A stretch of DNA of 64,000 nt from Undibacterium sp. YM2 (GTDB lineage Bacteria > Pseudomonadota > Gammaproteobacteria > Burkholderiales > Burkholderiaceae_D), in NCBI RefSeq assembly GCF_009937975.1, contig NZ_AP018441.1:5084001-5148000 (forward strand). The letters are read 5' to 3'. The position numbers were made by a program, and so were the translations under genes. Shown here piece after piece: positions 33,567 to 43,015 of the stretch (position 1 is the first letter of the stretch; each line of letters begins with the position of its first letter). The notes under the pieces are model-generated. The model did not search any database. It was not told where the DNA came from and saw nothing but the letters and a program-made list of their open reading frames with translations.

Positions 33567-36341
33567 ATGTTGAAATGGCTTAAAAACACTTTTTCAAAGT
33601 CAACAGAAACTTCCCAACAACAATTTGTAGAAACCGCAGTTGAGCAACATGCTCAGGCACCTGCGCCAACATCTCCGACAGAACAGGCTGCGCCTGCTGC
33701 ATCAACAGTCGTCACCATGGTTGAGGGCGACCAGAATGCGCTGATCATTGCCTACCAAAAACTGGCCCTGGACCCGGCAGAAAACCTGCCCGCCGATATC
33801 CTGGCTGACAAGTTGTATGAAAAAATGCTGTTGCCAGAAGCGGAAGCAGTGTATCGCCTGGTGTTAAAGGCCAGGCCAGAATCGCTGGAAACCTGGACCA
33901 ATCTGGGCCTGACCCTGGATGGGCAGTCACGCTCTGCCGAGGCGATACCGTGTTACCAGCACGTCATTGCACAAGAGCCTGGTAATACGATTGCGCATTT
34001 CAATCTTGCCGTCAGCCTGTCATTGCTGGGAAAAAATCCTGAGGCTGAGCAGGCTTATTTGCGCGCACTGGAAATCAATCCGCAAATGACGCATGCGCAT
34101 TTCAACCTCGGCATACTTTTCCAGCAGCGCGACCATTTTAGCGGGGCTATTCATCATTATGAAGAACTGCTGAAACTGGACCCACAACATTACTACGCCT
34201 ATTGCAACCTCGGCATGATACTCGCCAGCCAGGGCCGCATGGCTGAGGCAGAATCCTGTTTCCAAAAGGCGATTGCTGCACAACCTGAATTGTTCAATGC
34301 AGATTTATTCCTGATCAATCTGTACCAGCAACAAGGCAGACAGACTGACGCCGAGACCCTGCTCAAGAATCTCTATCAGCGCCAGCCTGAAAATACCAAT
34401 GCGCGTGACAACTTGCTGAACCTGTACATGCAACAAAAGCGTTTTGCCGATGCGGCCACTATTTATAAGCAGATGCTGAATCAGGCCCCGGCAGAGCCAG
34501 TTCATCACTACAATCTGGCAGTCGTACTAAAGGAGCAGGGCCTGGTTGATGAAGCCTTACAGCATTACCAGCAGGCAGTACAACTCAAGCCCGACTTTAC
34601 CGAAGCACACTGCAATCTTGGTGTGGCCTTGCAAGAGCAAGGTAAATTGAAAGAGGCGCAAGCCAGTTACGAGCGCTGCCTGGAATGTAATCCCTGCTTC
34701 AGCATAGCCTTGAGCAATCTTGCGCACATTTACAGCGGCACTGGACAATTTGCACAGGCAGAAGCAAATTATCGCAAGGCACTGTCGCTGGAACCTGGCA
34801 ATGCAGACCATCACGGCAATCTGGGAAGTTTGCTATACCAGCAGAATCGCTATGCAGAAGCTGAAGCCAGTTTCAAACAGGCACTGAAACTCAATCCCAA
34901 TTCCTTCAACGCCCTGCACGATTATGGCAAGCTGCATATGCACTTCAGCCGTCAGACAGCAGCTCACCAGTGCTTTGAGCAGGCCATCAAACTCAAGCCG
35001 GATTTTGCCGATGCCTACAATAGCCTGGGTGCCCTGTTTGATGACCAAGGCATGATCCCCGAGGCAGTAAATGCCTATCGCAGCGCTCTGGAATACCGCC
35101 CGAATTTTTCTGAAGCCTATGGCAATCTGCTGTTTGCCCTGAACTACCATCCAGACCTGAGTGCAGAAGAGATTTTTGCTGCCTACCGTGAATATGAACA
35201 ACGCTTTGGCGCACCACTGTATCAGTTGCAGCGACCGCACACCAATAACAAGACCGCAGACCGTCGTCTGAAGATAGGCTATGTATCACCAGATTTGCGT
35301 CGTCATCCGGTGCAGCATTTCCTTGAACCGCTGATGGCTCATCATGACAAAGACCAGTTTGAAGTTTATGCCTATTCTGAATTGCTGACTGAAGATGCAG
35401 TGTCAGAGCGCTATCGCAGCTACGCCCATCATTGGATACCTACGACACATTTAAATGATGACGCACTGGCAGACCGGATCCGTGCAGATGGCATCGATAT
35501 CCTGATAGACCTGGCCGGACATACCAGCAATAACCGCCTGCGCGTATTTGCCCGTAAGCCTGCGCCGGTATCTCTTTCCTGGCTGGGCTTTGGTTACACG
35601 ACTGGCTTGCAGGCCATCGATTATTTTCTGGCAGATTCATCCACCGCCCCTTACCGGACAGAGGCGCTGTTTGCCGAAAAAATCTGGCGCGTTGAAAGCC
35701 CGGTATTTGCCTACAGACCCAAGGAAGGTATGGGCGCAGTCTCCAGCCTGCCAGCCCTCAAGAATGGCTATATCACGCTGGGCACCTTAAGCCGCGCAGT
35801 ACGCATCAACCATAAAGTCATACGCACCTGGGCAAAAATATTGCAGCGCCTGGAAAACGCCAGACTGGTGATAGACAGCAGTAACTTCAGTGATGCGGCC
35901 ACGCGCAAGGCCATGGAAGATAAATTTGTTGCCCTGGGCATAGACAGAAGCCGCCTGCAAATTGGTGTGCATAGCCCGCCATGGGATGTACTCAGGGGCA
36001 TGGATATAGGCCTGGATTGCTTTCCGCATAATTCTGGCACGACCCTTTTTGAAACCCTGTATATGGGTGTGCCCTTTGTGACCATGCAAGGCAGGCCCGG
36101 GGTGGGCGGCATAGGCGCCAGCATACTGGAAGGCATGGGGCGGCCAGAATGGATAGCCCGTACAGAAGATGAATATGTAGAAAAAGTCGTCAGCCTGGCA
36201 TCGAACCCGGATTACCTGAACACCCTGCGCATGAGCCAACGCAGCCAGATGCAAAATAGCAAGCTCATGGATGAAACCGGCTTTTGCCGCAAGGTGGAAG
36301 CAGCTTACCGTTCCATGTGGCAAACCTGGTGTGAGAAATAA
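33567..36341 (+). CDS. TPR protein with O-GlcNAc-transferase-like (GT41) domain
   Basis: 924 residues. A low-complexity N-terminal tail is followed by at least a dozen TPR units (about residues 60-540; examples AETVYRLVLKARPESLETWT-like units with PDFxEAHCNLG). The C-terminal half is a SPINDLY/OGT-type glycosyltransferase: RRLKIGYVSPDLRRHPVQHF, DILIDLAGHTSNNRL, PVSLSWLGFGYTTGL, LGTLSRAVRINHKVI, DCFPHNSGTTLFETLYMGVP. Bacterial GT41 proteins glycosylate unknown protein targets in the cytoplasm, often linked to surface structures. It stands alone between the ebo genes and fau. Confidence 0.93.
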   Translation: MLKWLKNTFSKSTETSQQQFVETAVEQHAQAPAPTSPTEQAAPAASTVVTMVEGDQNALIIAYQKLALDPAENLPADILADKLYEKMLLPEAEAVYRLVLKARPESLETWTNLGLTLDGQSRSAEAIPCYQHVIAQEPGNTIAHFNLAVSLSLLGKNPEAEQAYLRALEINPQMTHAHFNLGILFQQRDHFSGAIHHYEELLKLDPQHYYAYCNLGMILASQGRMAEAESCFQKAIAAQPELFNADLFLINLYQQQGRQTDAETLLKNLYQRQPENTNARDNLLNLYMQQKRFADAATIYKQMLNQAPAEPVHHYNLAVVLKEQGLVDEALQHYQQAVQLKPDFTEAHCNLGVALQEQGKLKEAQASYERCLECNPCFSIALSNLAHIYSGTGQFAQAEANYRKALSLEPGNADHHGNLGSLLYQQNRYAEAEASFKQALKLNPNSFNALHDYGKLHMHFSRQTAAHQCFEQAIKLKPDFADAYNSLGALFDDQGMIPEAVNAYRSALEYRPNFSEAYGNLLFALNYHPDLSAEEIFAAYREYEQRFGAPLYQLQRPHTNNKTADRRLKIGYVSPDLRRHPVQHFLEPLMAHHDKDQFEVYAYSELLTEDAVSERYRSYAHHWIPTTHLNDDALADRIRADGIDILIDLAGHTSNNRLRVFARKPAPVSLSWLGFGYTTGLQAIDYFLADSSTAPYRTEALFAEKIWRVESPVFAYRPKEGMGAVSSLPALKNGYITLGTLSRAVRINHKVIRTWAKILQRLENARLVIDSSNFSDAATRKAMEDKFVALGIDRSRLQIGVHSPPWDVLRGMDIGLDCFPHNSGTTLFETLYMGVPFVTMQGRPGVGGIGASILEGMGRPEWIARTEDEYVEKVVSLASNPDYLNTLRMSQRSQMQNSKLMDETGFCRKVEAAYRSMWQTWCEK

Positions 36342-36403
36342 AACTAAGATAAAACCGAAAATAGAACTGGAAATCGAACTTAAAATAAAATTGAATACGG
36401 GGC

Positions 36404-36982
36404 CTAAGCCTTGATGATGAAGTCCATCGCAATATCATGTGGCTCTGAGGCAAATTCAGCCTCAGTGCAGGCATAGGCAATCCCTATCGCCACAGGACGC
36501 GGGCTGGCGGCCAGGGTACGGTCATAAAAGCCACCGCCATAACCCAGGCGATAGCCTGCTGCATTCCAGCCCAGGCAGGGGATGATCAAGACCGGCGGCT
36601 GGCTGACCAGCCTGCCATGGGCAGGAATGGCGATACCATAGCTATCGACCGCCATGACATCTCCAGCCTGCCAGTCAAGAAAACTCAAAGCCATGTCCTT
36701 GCCCGTTACCAATGGCAAGGCCAGGCGCAAGCCGTCGCCCTGTAATTCCCGGTAGTAAGTACGTAAATCCGGTTCAGCCTGTATCGGCCAATACACGCCC
36801 AGACTGGCTGGCTGGTTTTGCAGACACCATGCAAGTAATTGTCTTCCTATCTCTGCATCCAGCACCTGCTTTTGTTCTGCCGTGATCTCCTGGCGTTTTT
36901 TACGCAAGAGCTTGCGCAATTCGGGGCGACTTTGCGCTGTTTCAATGCTGAGTTTGTGTGCGCTATTCTTGGGCTGTGTCAT
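36404..36982 (-). CDS. 5-formyltetrahydrofolate cyclo-ligase
   Basis: A 192-residue cytoplasmic enzyme that converts 5-formyl-THF to 5,10-methenyl-THF with ATP. The family signature is clear: the basic start RPELRKLLRKKRQEI, and GYRLGYGGGFYDRTLA near the end. The length is typical. It is divergent from the lytic transglycosylase, with 33 bases between starts. In many bacteria the gene is called ygfA or fau. It is convergent with the TPR glycosyltransferase gene. Confidence 0.93.
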   Translation of the reverse strand: MTQPKNSAHKLSIETAQSRPELRKLLRKKRQEITAEQKQVLDAEIGRQLLAWCLQNQPASLGVYWPIQAEPDLRTYYRELQGDGLRLALPLVTGKDMALSFLDWQAGDVMAVDSYGIAIPAHGRLVSQPPVLIIPCLGWNAAGYRLGYGGGFYDRTLAASPRPVAIGIAYACTEAEFASEPHDIAMDFIIKA

Positions 36983-37015
36983 ACTGTCAGAAATGTAATC
37001 TCAAACTGTCAAAAG

Positions 37016-38974
37016 ATGTCTGTGAAAAAAAGTTTAGCTAGTCTTGGCCTGATGATCTTAGCAGGTTTCGCAACCAGCCCCTTTGCCTATGCCGCACCAG
37101 CGAAGAAGAGCCTGATTGTCAATGATGATGACCGTTTCATGGCCCTGCGCGATGCGGCCTTCCATGATGATGCAGCCAGTGCCGAGCAATATGCGGCAAC
37201 GCTGAAGAATTATGACATTCCTTCCTATATCGATTATTACCGCATACGCTCGCGTCTGGTGAAAACCAGCAATAGCGAGTTTCGTGAATTTATTAGCAAG
37301 TATGAAGGCAGCGCCATCGCCGATCGCCTGCGCAATGACTGGCTGACATTACTCGGCAGACGTGGCGAATGGGACTTGTTTGATCAGCAATATCCGCAAT
37401 TTGTAGTTGCCGATGATAATCAGTTGCGCTGCTATTCCCTGTTATCGAAGGCAAACAAACAGCAAAAAGTGGCTGCAGAAGCACGCAGTTTGCTGAACAG
37501 CCCGCGCGACTATGGCGAAGGCTGTTATGCGCTGGTGACTTATCTGTCTGCTAACGGGCAATTCAACCAGTATGATTTATGGGCGCAAATGCGCATGGCG
37601 GCAGAAAACGGTGCCCTGCCCCTGGCGCAACGCATAGGCAAGTTACTGAATCTGCCAGAAAAACAAGTCGCAGAAGTCATGGACAAACCTGCCGGCCTCT
37701 TGAAAAAAGCGCCAGACGCCGGACATGCTGCCCATGAGCTTTACCTGATCGCCCTGGGACGCCTGGCAAAAACGGATCACGAGCAGGCTGCTGCTACCCT
37801 GAGCCGTCATGCAAGCCTGTTTACTGACAATGAAAAAGCCCTGGGCTGGGCGCAGATCGCCATGCAGGCCGCGCAAAAACTGGAACCGGAAGCATTAGGC
37901 TATTGGCAAAAAAGCGATAACGCCCCGCTGACGCTGGAAGCCTATCAATGGCGCACCCGTACCGCCCTGCGCGAAGGCGATTGGAAGCTGGTGAAATCCA
38001 GCATCACGGCCATGCCTGCCAGCCTCAAGAGTGAACCAACCTGGGTCTATTGGTATGGCCGCGCCCTGAAGGCAGAAGGCAAAAATGAAGAAGCACGCCA
38101 ACAGTTTGCCAGCATCGCTGATCAATTGCATTTCTACGGCCAGCTTGCGCTCGAAGAGCAGGGGCAGAAAATCGGTTTGCCCGCCACCGTCAAGCCTGTA
38201 ACACCAGAAGAACTGGCACCGATGGAAAAAAATCCCAACCTGCAAAGGGCGTTAAGGTTCTATGCCATGAATTTGCGCTTTGAAGGCACGCGTGAATGGA
38301 ATTGGGAATTGCGCAAGATGAACGAACGCCAGCATCTGGCGGCGGCTGAACTGGCAAGACAAAACAATTTGCTAGACCGCATGGTGAATACTTCGGACCG
38401 CACTAAGGGAGAGTTGGATTTCAGCCAGCGCTACCCAACGCCGTTCAATGACAGCATGTACAAGACTACCCAGGCACTGGGCATGGATATGGCCTGGGTG
38501 TATGGCTTGATACGCCAGGAATCACGTTTCATCATGAATGCCAAGTCACATGTGGGTGCCTCTGGCCTCATGCAACTGATGCCAGCAACTGCTCGCTACG
38601 TTGCCAAGAAAATTGGCCTCGGCAATTTTGTACCTGCCCAGGTCAATGATGTGGAAACCAATATCGCCCTCGGCACAAATTACCTGAACATGGTCCTGAC
38701 TGATCTCGGTGGTTCGCAAGCGCTGGCATCGGCCGCCTATAACGCTGGCCCTGGCCGCCCGCGTGCCTGGCGCTCCAAGCTGACCCGCCCGGTGGAAGGG
38801 GCGATCTTTGCCGAGACCATACCGTTTAATGAAACCCGTGGCTATGTCAAGAATGTCTTGTCGAATGCAACTTACTATGCCGCCCTGTTCGAGAAAAAAC
38901 CGCAATCACTGAAGACACGCCTGGGCGTCGTCGTGCCTAAGGGCATGACTGCTGGCGACCCTGATCTTCCTTAA
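37016..38974 (+). CDS. Soluble lytic murein transglycosylase
   Basis: 652 residues with a signal peptide (SLASLGLMILAGFATSPFAYA) and a periplasmic Slt70-like layout: a long alpha-helical superhelical U domain (about 40-450) and a C-terminal SLT lysozyme-like domain. The catalytic Glu is in GLIRQESRFIMNAKSHVGAS, followed by GLMQLMPATARYVA and AAYNAGPGRPRAWRS. It cleaves the MurNAc-GlcNAc bond, forming 1,6-anhydro ends. The start at 37016 begins the signal peptide; the longer frame back to 36839 overlaps the divergent fau gene. Confidence 0.94.
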   Translation: MSVKKSLASLGLMILAGFATSPFAYAAPAKKSLIVNDDDRFMALRDAAFHDDAASAEQYAATLKNYDIPSYIDYYRIRSRLVKTSNSEFREFISKYEGSAIADRLRNDWLTLLGRRGEWDLFDQQYPQFVVADDNQLRCYSLLSKANKQQKVAAEARSLLNSPRDYGEGCYALVTYLSANGQFNQYDLWAQMRMAAENGALPLAQRIGKLLNLPEKQVAEVMDKPAGLLKKAPDAGHAAHELYLIALGRLAKTDHEQAAATLSRHASLFTDNEKALGWAQIAMQAAQKLEPEALGYWQKSDNAPLTLEAYQWRTRTALREGDWKLVKSSITAMPASLKSEPTWVYWYGRALKAEGKNEEARQQFASIADQLHFYGQLALEEQGQKIGLPATVKPVTPEELAPMEKNPNLQRALRFYAMNLRFEGTREWNWELRKMNERQHLAAAELARQNNLLDRMVNTSDRTKGELDFSQRYPTPFNDSMYKTTQALGMDMAWVYGLIRQESRFIMNAKSHVGASGLMQLMPATARYVAKKIGLGNFVPAQVNDVETNIALGTNYLNMVLTDLGGSQALASAAYNAGPGRPRAWRSKLTRPVEGAIFAETIPFNETRGYVKNVLSNATYYAALFEKKPQSLKTRLGVVVPKGMTAGDPDLP

Positions 38975-38992
38975 TTTTCAAGTGTAAACATC

Positions 38993-39706
38993 ATGCAAGA
39001 TACAGAAATGCAACCCGCCCTGGCCGCCTTGCTGGACCAGCACCGTGCCGGTTTGCGACTGGTGATAGGCAATAAAAATTATTCCTCCTGGTCCATGCGT
39101 CCCTGGGTGTTGATGAAGGCCTTTGGCATTCCGTTTGAAGAAATACGCGTCATACTGAACCAGCCTGATACCACCAACCGCATCGCCGAATATTCAGCCG
39201 CTGGCCGTGTGCCAGTCTTGCTGGCAGGTGAGATCACGATCTGGGATTCTCTGGCAATTTGCGAATACCTGGCCGAGCAATTCTCCATACTTAATCTATG
39301 GCCGGAAGATGTCGCAGCAAGAGCGACCGCCCGCAGCATCTGCGCCGAAATGCATTCCGGTTTTTCTTCGCTGCGCTTTGACATGCCCATGAATATCCGT
39401 GCCGACCTGTTTGGCAAGGGCCGTACCATAGGTTCGCAAGCTGACATAGGCCGCATCTGCGAAATCTGGGAAGATTGCCTGGCTCTGTACGGTGCGCATG
39501 AATTTCTGTTCGGCGCATTCTCTATTGCTGACGCCTATTATGCACCGGTCGTCATGCGCTTCCGCACCTATGGCGTGTCGCTGGCCCCTGCCCTGCAAGC
39601 CTATGCCGATCGCGTCATCGCCCATCCGGCGGTTGCCCTGTGGGTCAGGGAAGCCTTGATGGAAACCGAAAACATGCCTGGCCATGACAATCGCCATGGC
39701 GATTAA
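38993..39706 (+). CDS. Glutathione S-transferase family protein
   Basis: 237 residues. The N-terminal thioredoxin-like domain has NYSSWSMRPWVLMKAFGIPF, with the SSWSMRPW segment as the likely glutathione-activating site, then AAGRVPVLL and WDSLAICEYLAE. An all-helical C-terminal domain follows. Substrate unknown. It lies 18 bases after the transglycosylase gene and 35 before cca, all co-directional. Confidence 0.92.
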   Translation: MQDTEMQPALAALLDQHRAGLRLVIGNKNYSSWSMRPWVLMKAFGIPFEEIRVILNQPDTTNRIAEYSAAGRVPVLLAGEITIWDSLAICEYLAEQFSILNLWPEDVAARATARSICAEMHSGFSSLRFDMPMNIRADLFGKGRTIGSQADIGRICEIWEDCLALYGAHEFLFGAFSIADAYYAPVVMRFRTYGVSLAPALQAYADRVIAHPAVALWVREALMETENMPGHDNRHGD

Positions 39707-39741
39707 GCCGTAGCTGCATGAAGACATCGGTGAAGACATAG

Positions 39742-40866
39742 ATGAAAACATACATTGTAGGCGGCGCCGTGCGCGATGCCCTGCTCGGCTTCCCGGTGCA
39801 AGACCGTGATTTTGTCGTCGTAGGTGCCACTCCTGAAGACATGCTGGCCCAGGGTTACCTGCCGGTAGGCAAGGACTTTCCGGTATTCCTGCATCCCAAA
39901 ACCCATGAAGAATATGCACTGGCCCGTACGGAGCGCAAAACGGCTGCAGGTTACAAGGGCTTTGTATTTCATACCGATGCAGAAGTCACGCTGGAACAAG
40001 ACCTGATACGCCGCGACCTCAGCATCAATGCGATGGCGCAGGATGATGAAGGCAATATCATCGACCCTTATGGCGGCTTGCAAGATATCAAGAACCGCGT
40101 ATTCCGCCATGTATCGATGGCTTTTTGCGAAGACCCGGTACGCATACTTCGCCTGGCCCGCTTTGCTGCCCGCTTTGCCATACCGCCCCAGGATTTCAGC
40201 GTCGCAGAAGAAACCACAGCATTGATGCAAAGCATGGTCGCTGCTGGTGAGGTCGATGCGCTGGTGGCAGAACGGGTATGGCAGGAAATTTCACGTGGCC
40301 TGATGGAAGCCCGTCCTTCACGCATGTTCGACGTCTTGCGCAGTTGCGGCGCACTGCAGCGTTTGTTGCCAGAAATTGATGCCTTGCCAGATGCGCAAAT
40401 GCAGCACCTCATGCATTTGCTGGATGCCAGTGCCCAGGCAAATTTGGCCCTGCATCTGCGCTATGCCGTGCTCTTGCATGATTTGCCAGGCAAGCTCATT
40501 GATGGCATCTGCCAGCGCCTCAAAGTCCCGACAGAATGCCGTGACCTCGCCATCATGCTGGCACGTGAACATTTATGCATCAAGGATGCAGCTGGCCTGT
40601 CTGCGGCAGATACCGTCGATTTATTCGGACGCTGCGATGCCTACCGCAAACCCCAGCGCTTCCTCGAACTATTGCATGCAGCAGCCTGCCTGTATGCCCG
40701 GCCGGAACAACCATATGCACCACTAGCCAGCCTGAGCAAGTCGCTGGAGGCAGTACAACAAGTCAATGGCGGCGAGATTGCCAGTTTGCATACCAATAAC
40801 CCGGCGCAAATTCCTGTCGCTATACGGGCGGCCAGGATAGCGGTGCTGGAAGCCATGCATAAATAG
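39742..40866 (+). CDS. cca: CCA-adding tRNA nucleotidyltransferase with a degraded HD domain
   Basis: 374 residues. The class II nucleotidyltransferase head is intact: YIVGGAVRDALLG, then DRDFVVVGATPEDM (metal-binding DxD at 21 and 23), RRDLSINAMA, GGLQDIKNRVFRHV and DPVRILRLARFAARF. It adds or repairs the 3'-CCA of tRNA. E. coli Cca (412 residues) carries a C-terminal HD phosphohydrolase domain. Here only LLHDLPGKL (HD at 246-247) remains, and the following roughly 25 residues that should hold the second histidine motif (GH) are missing, so phosphatase activity is probably lost while CCA addition is kept. Confidence 0.93.
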   Translation: MKTYIVGGAVRDALLGFPVQDRDFVVVGATPEDMLAQGYLPVGKDFPVFLHPKTHEEYALARTERKTAAGYKGFVFHTDAEVTLEQDLIRRDLSINAMAQDDEGNIIDPYGGLQDIKNRVFRHVSMAFCEDPVRILRLARFAARFAIPPQDFSVAEETTALMQSMVAAGEVDALVAERVWQEISRGLMEARPSRMFDVLRSCGALQRLLPEIDALPDAQMQHLMHLLDASAQANLALHLRYAVLLHDLPGKLIDGICQRLKVPTECRDLAIMLAREHLCIKDAAGLSAADTVDLFGRCDAYRKPQRFLELLHAAACLYARPEQPYAPLASLSKSLEAVQQVNGGEIASLHTNNPAQIPVAIRAARIAVLEAMHK

Positions 40867-41029
40867 CATGAAAAGCCAGGTCAGGTTCCGGTTTCAATCA
40901 GGTTTCATTCCGGCTCCACTTAACGGAATAGAAGGTTTATTCTCAAAAACCGGGCTTTTCTGGAATAATCAGGGCAGATCATCTACAATGCATTGTGCAG
41001 TGCACAAAAGCTACCCATAAGGAGCTGAT

Positions 41030-41716
41030 ATGAATGCGTCTGATATGTTTCCTGAAGATCCCAAACACTTGCTCGACTCCTCCAACAAGCCCTCCAAGCC
41101 CACTATTTTTGTCAAGGAATTGTCAGAAAAAGACCGGCACCGCATCATGAAACACTTTCTTGGCCTTGAAGAAAGTGACCGTCTGCTACGCTTTGGTACT
41201 TACCTGCCCGATGCGATGGTAGAAAAATATGTTGAAGGCATAGACTTTTCCCGCGACAAGGTATTTGGCGTCATCAGTCACAGCTTCAATATAGTGGGAG
41301 TTGGCCATCTCGCCTATGCTCCCCGCAGTGAAGACGATGAGCACAGCAACAAGGACAAGGTCGCAGAATTTGGCGTCTCCGTCTCAGGTAATGCACGCGG
41401 CAAGGGCATAGGCTCCAAGCTGTTTGAACGCGGTGCCATTCACTGCCGCAATGACGACGTTGATACCCTGTACATGCATTGCCTGTCGTCGAACCAGACC
41501 ATGATACACATCGCCAAGAAGGCGGGCATGGAAATCCACCGCGCCTATGGCGAAGCCGACGCCTACCTCAAGCTCATGCCAGCCGACGCAGCCAGCATGC
41601 TCAGAGAAGCCATGCAGGAACAGGTCGCTGCGATAGATTACAGCATCAAGGCGAATACCCGTGCTGCGGCAAAATGGCTGAGGCATTTGCCGGGGATACG
41701 GGATAAATCGAAGTAA
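41030..41716 (+). CDS. GNAT-family N-acetyltransferase
   Basis: A 228-residue protein with a GNAT fold. The acetyl-CoA loop is GVSVSGNARGKGIGSKLFER, followed by MHCLSSNQTMIHIAKKAGME. The N-terminal 30 residues are a polar extension. AGGAG lies close to the ATG. The acceptor substrate is unknown. It lies 163 bases after cca and is probably transcribed separately. Confidence 0.9.
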   Translation: MNASDMFPEDPKHLLDSSNKPSKPTIFVKELSEKDRHRIMKHFLGLEESDRLLRFGTYLPDAMVEKYVEGIDFSRDKVFGVISHSFNIVGVGHLAYAPRSEDDEHSNKDKVAEFGVSVSGNARGKGIGSKLFERGAIHCRNDDVDTLYMHCLSSNQTMIHIAKKAGMEIHRAYGEADAYLKLMPADAASMLREAMQEQVAAIDYSIKANTRAAAKWLRHLPGIRDKSK

Positions 41717-41867
41717 GCTTTCAAACTGGGTTGCAGAACGTAAGACCTCTCAACACAGAGACACAGAGTCACAGAGAAATTCAGGAGAAAAGCAAAATTT
41801 GATTTCTCTGTGCATCAATTGTCGAGTAACTAATATCAAAAAAATCTGAGTGCAAGTCGCATTGACG

Positions 41868-42236
41868 TTGCTTTTGACTTTTGCCGTTCCCATGTGCCGG
41901 CGCCGTTTGTGCTGTACAGAAAATGGAAAAAGAAGGACCGCTGTTTGAGGTGAAGCAGGGATTTCGTGGTGCATGTACCACGCCTGCGTAACGGCAATCG
42001 CTTGCAAGCGATTGTGCGCCCTGCAAGGGTAGCGAGTTTCGGGCCTTCCCATTTTTTGTACTGCACAAACGGGAACCCCCTTCAGGGGGCGACGACGCCT
42101 GGGTCGCCTTTCTTTGAATTCTTTCTTTAGCGACGCAAAGAAAGAATTTCGGCTGCCGGGCCGAGACCCGGCTTGTATCCACGAAGGGCAATCGCTTTAA
42201 TCAAAGTACGGCAATGCAACGAACGCCGCTGGAGCG
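41868..42236. repeat. Long dispersed intergenic repeat, copy 1
   Basis: This fills most of the 617-bp gap between the GNAT and Lrp genes. It begins GCTTTTGACTTTTGCCGTTC and ends near GAACGCCGCTGG. It contains a strong hairpin, GAATTCTTTCTTT / AAAGAAAGAATTT (about 42116-42150), and the word GCTGCCGGGCCGAGACCCGG. The copy at 48113-48420 shares most of it, but this one carries an extra stretch of roughly 70-80 bases around 41950-42030. Reading frames across it are not convincing genes. The rest of the gap holds nothing I recognise. Confidence 0.88.
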
Positions 42237-42333
42237 CCAGCCCGGTAGCCTACTGCCTGCTAAGCAGCGACGATTTGAAGGCTAACTATATTAAGGATGT
42301 CGCTGCAATCACACTCATCCAAACACCTAGCCC

Positions 42334-42837
42334 TTATACCCCAACCACCACCGGCAATGCCGTCGTATCCTTAATCTGCTGCAAAGCAAAGCTGGACTTT
42401 ACATCCAGCACAGCAGGATGACGTAACAGCGTCTCCATCATGAAACGCGAAAAGTGGTTCATGTCTTCCACATGCACACGCAAGAGATAGTCCATTTCCC
42501 CGGTCATCGCATAACAGGCCACCACTTCTGGCCACTGTCCTACTGAGGCCGAGAAGTCATCGCGCGGTGAGCGTGAAGCACCCTTGCCGGGGGCATCACT
42601 ATGTTTCTCAAGACGCACATTGACATAGGCGAGCAGACCCAGGCCTATCTTGGCGGGTTCCAGCAAGGCTACATATTTGCGGATGACACCGCTGTCTTCG
42701 AGGCGCTTGATGCGGCGCAGGCAGGGCGAGGGCGAGAGATTGACGCGTTCGGCCACTTCCTGATTGGTCAGCCTGCCATCGGCCTGCAAAATCGCCAGGA
42801 TCTTGCGGTCTATCTTATCCAATTCAACTTCAAGCAT
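42334..42837 (-). CDS. Lrp/AsnC-family transcriptional regulator
   Basis: 167 residues: an N-terminal helix-turn-helix (LDKIDRKILAILQADGRLTN, then VNLSPSPCLRRIKRLEDSGV) and a C-terminal RAM ligand domain (ACYAMTGEMDYLLRVHVEDM). An insertion of about 15 residues after the DNA-binding domain (HSDAPGKGASRSPRDD) is unusual. The ATG at 42837 has GAGG upstream, while the longer frame starts with TTG and lacks a site. It is divergent from hpd-phhA and is therefore the likely regulator of tyrosine/phenylalanine catabolism. Confidence 0.92.
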   Translation of the reverse strand: MLEVELDKIDRKILAILQADGRLTNQEVAERVNLSPSPCLRRIKRLEDSGVIRKYVALLEPAKIGLGLLAYVNVRLEKHSDAPGKGASRSPRDDFSASVGQWPEVVACYAMTGEMDYLLRVHVEDMNHFSRFMMETLLRHPAVLDVKSSFALQQIKDTTALPVVVGV

Positions 42838-43015
42838 AATCTGCCTCACATCAAATAAATTAAGCAATATTATTGCTCAGATCAATCAAGTATTGGGTTA
42901 TTTTGCAATTATATGGCGCGTTTCGCAGACTATACTGAGAACTTGAGCTATATCAAAACCAGCCGTAAAAGCGGTGGATATAGCAAACACTGATGATCAC
43001 ACTGAGGAGACAGGC

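Noticed and set aside
41781..42191. Open frames across the dispersed repeat (e.g. a 136-codon minus-strand frame)
   Set aside because: The same frame is only partly kept in the second copy, has no RBS and is built on hairpin sequence; repeat DNA rather than a gene.
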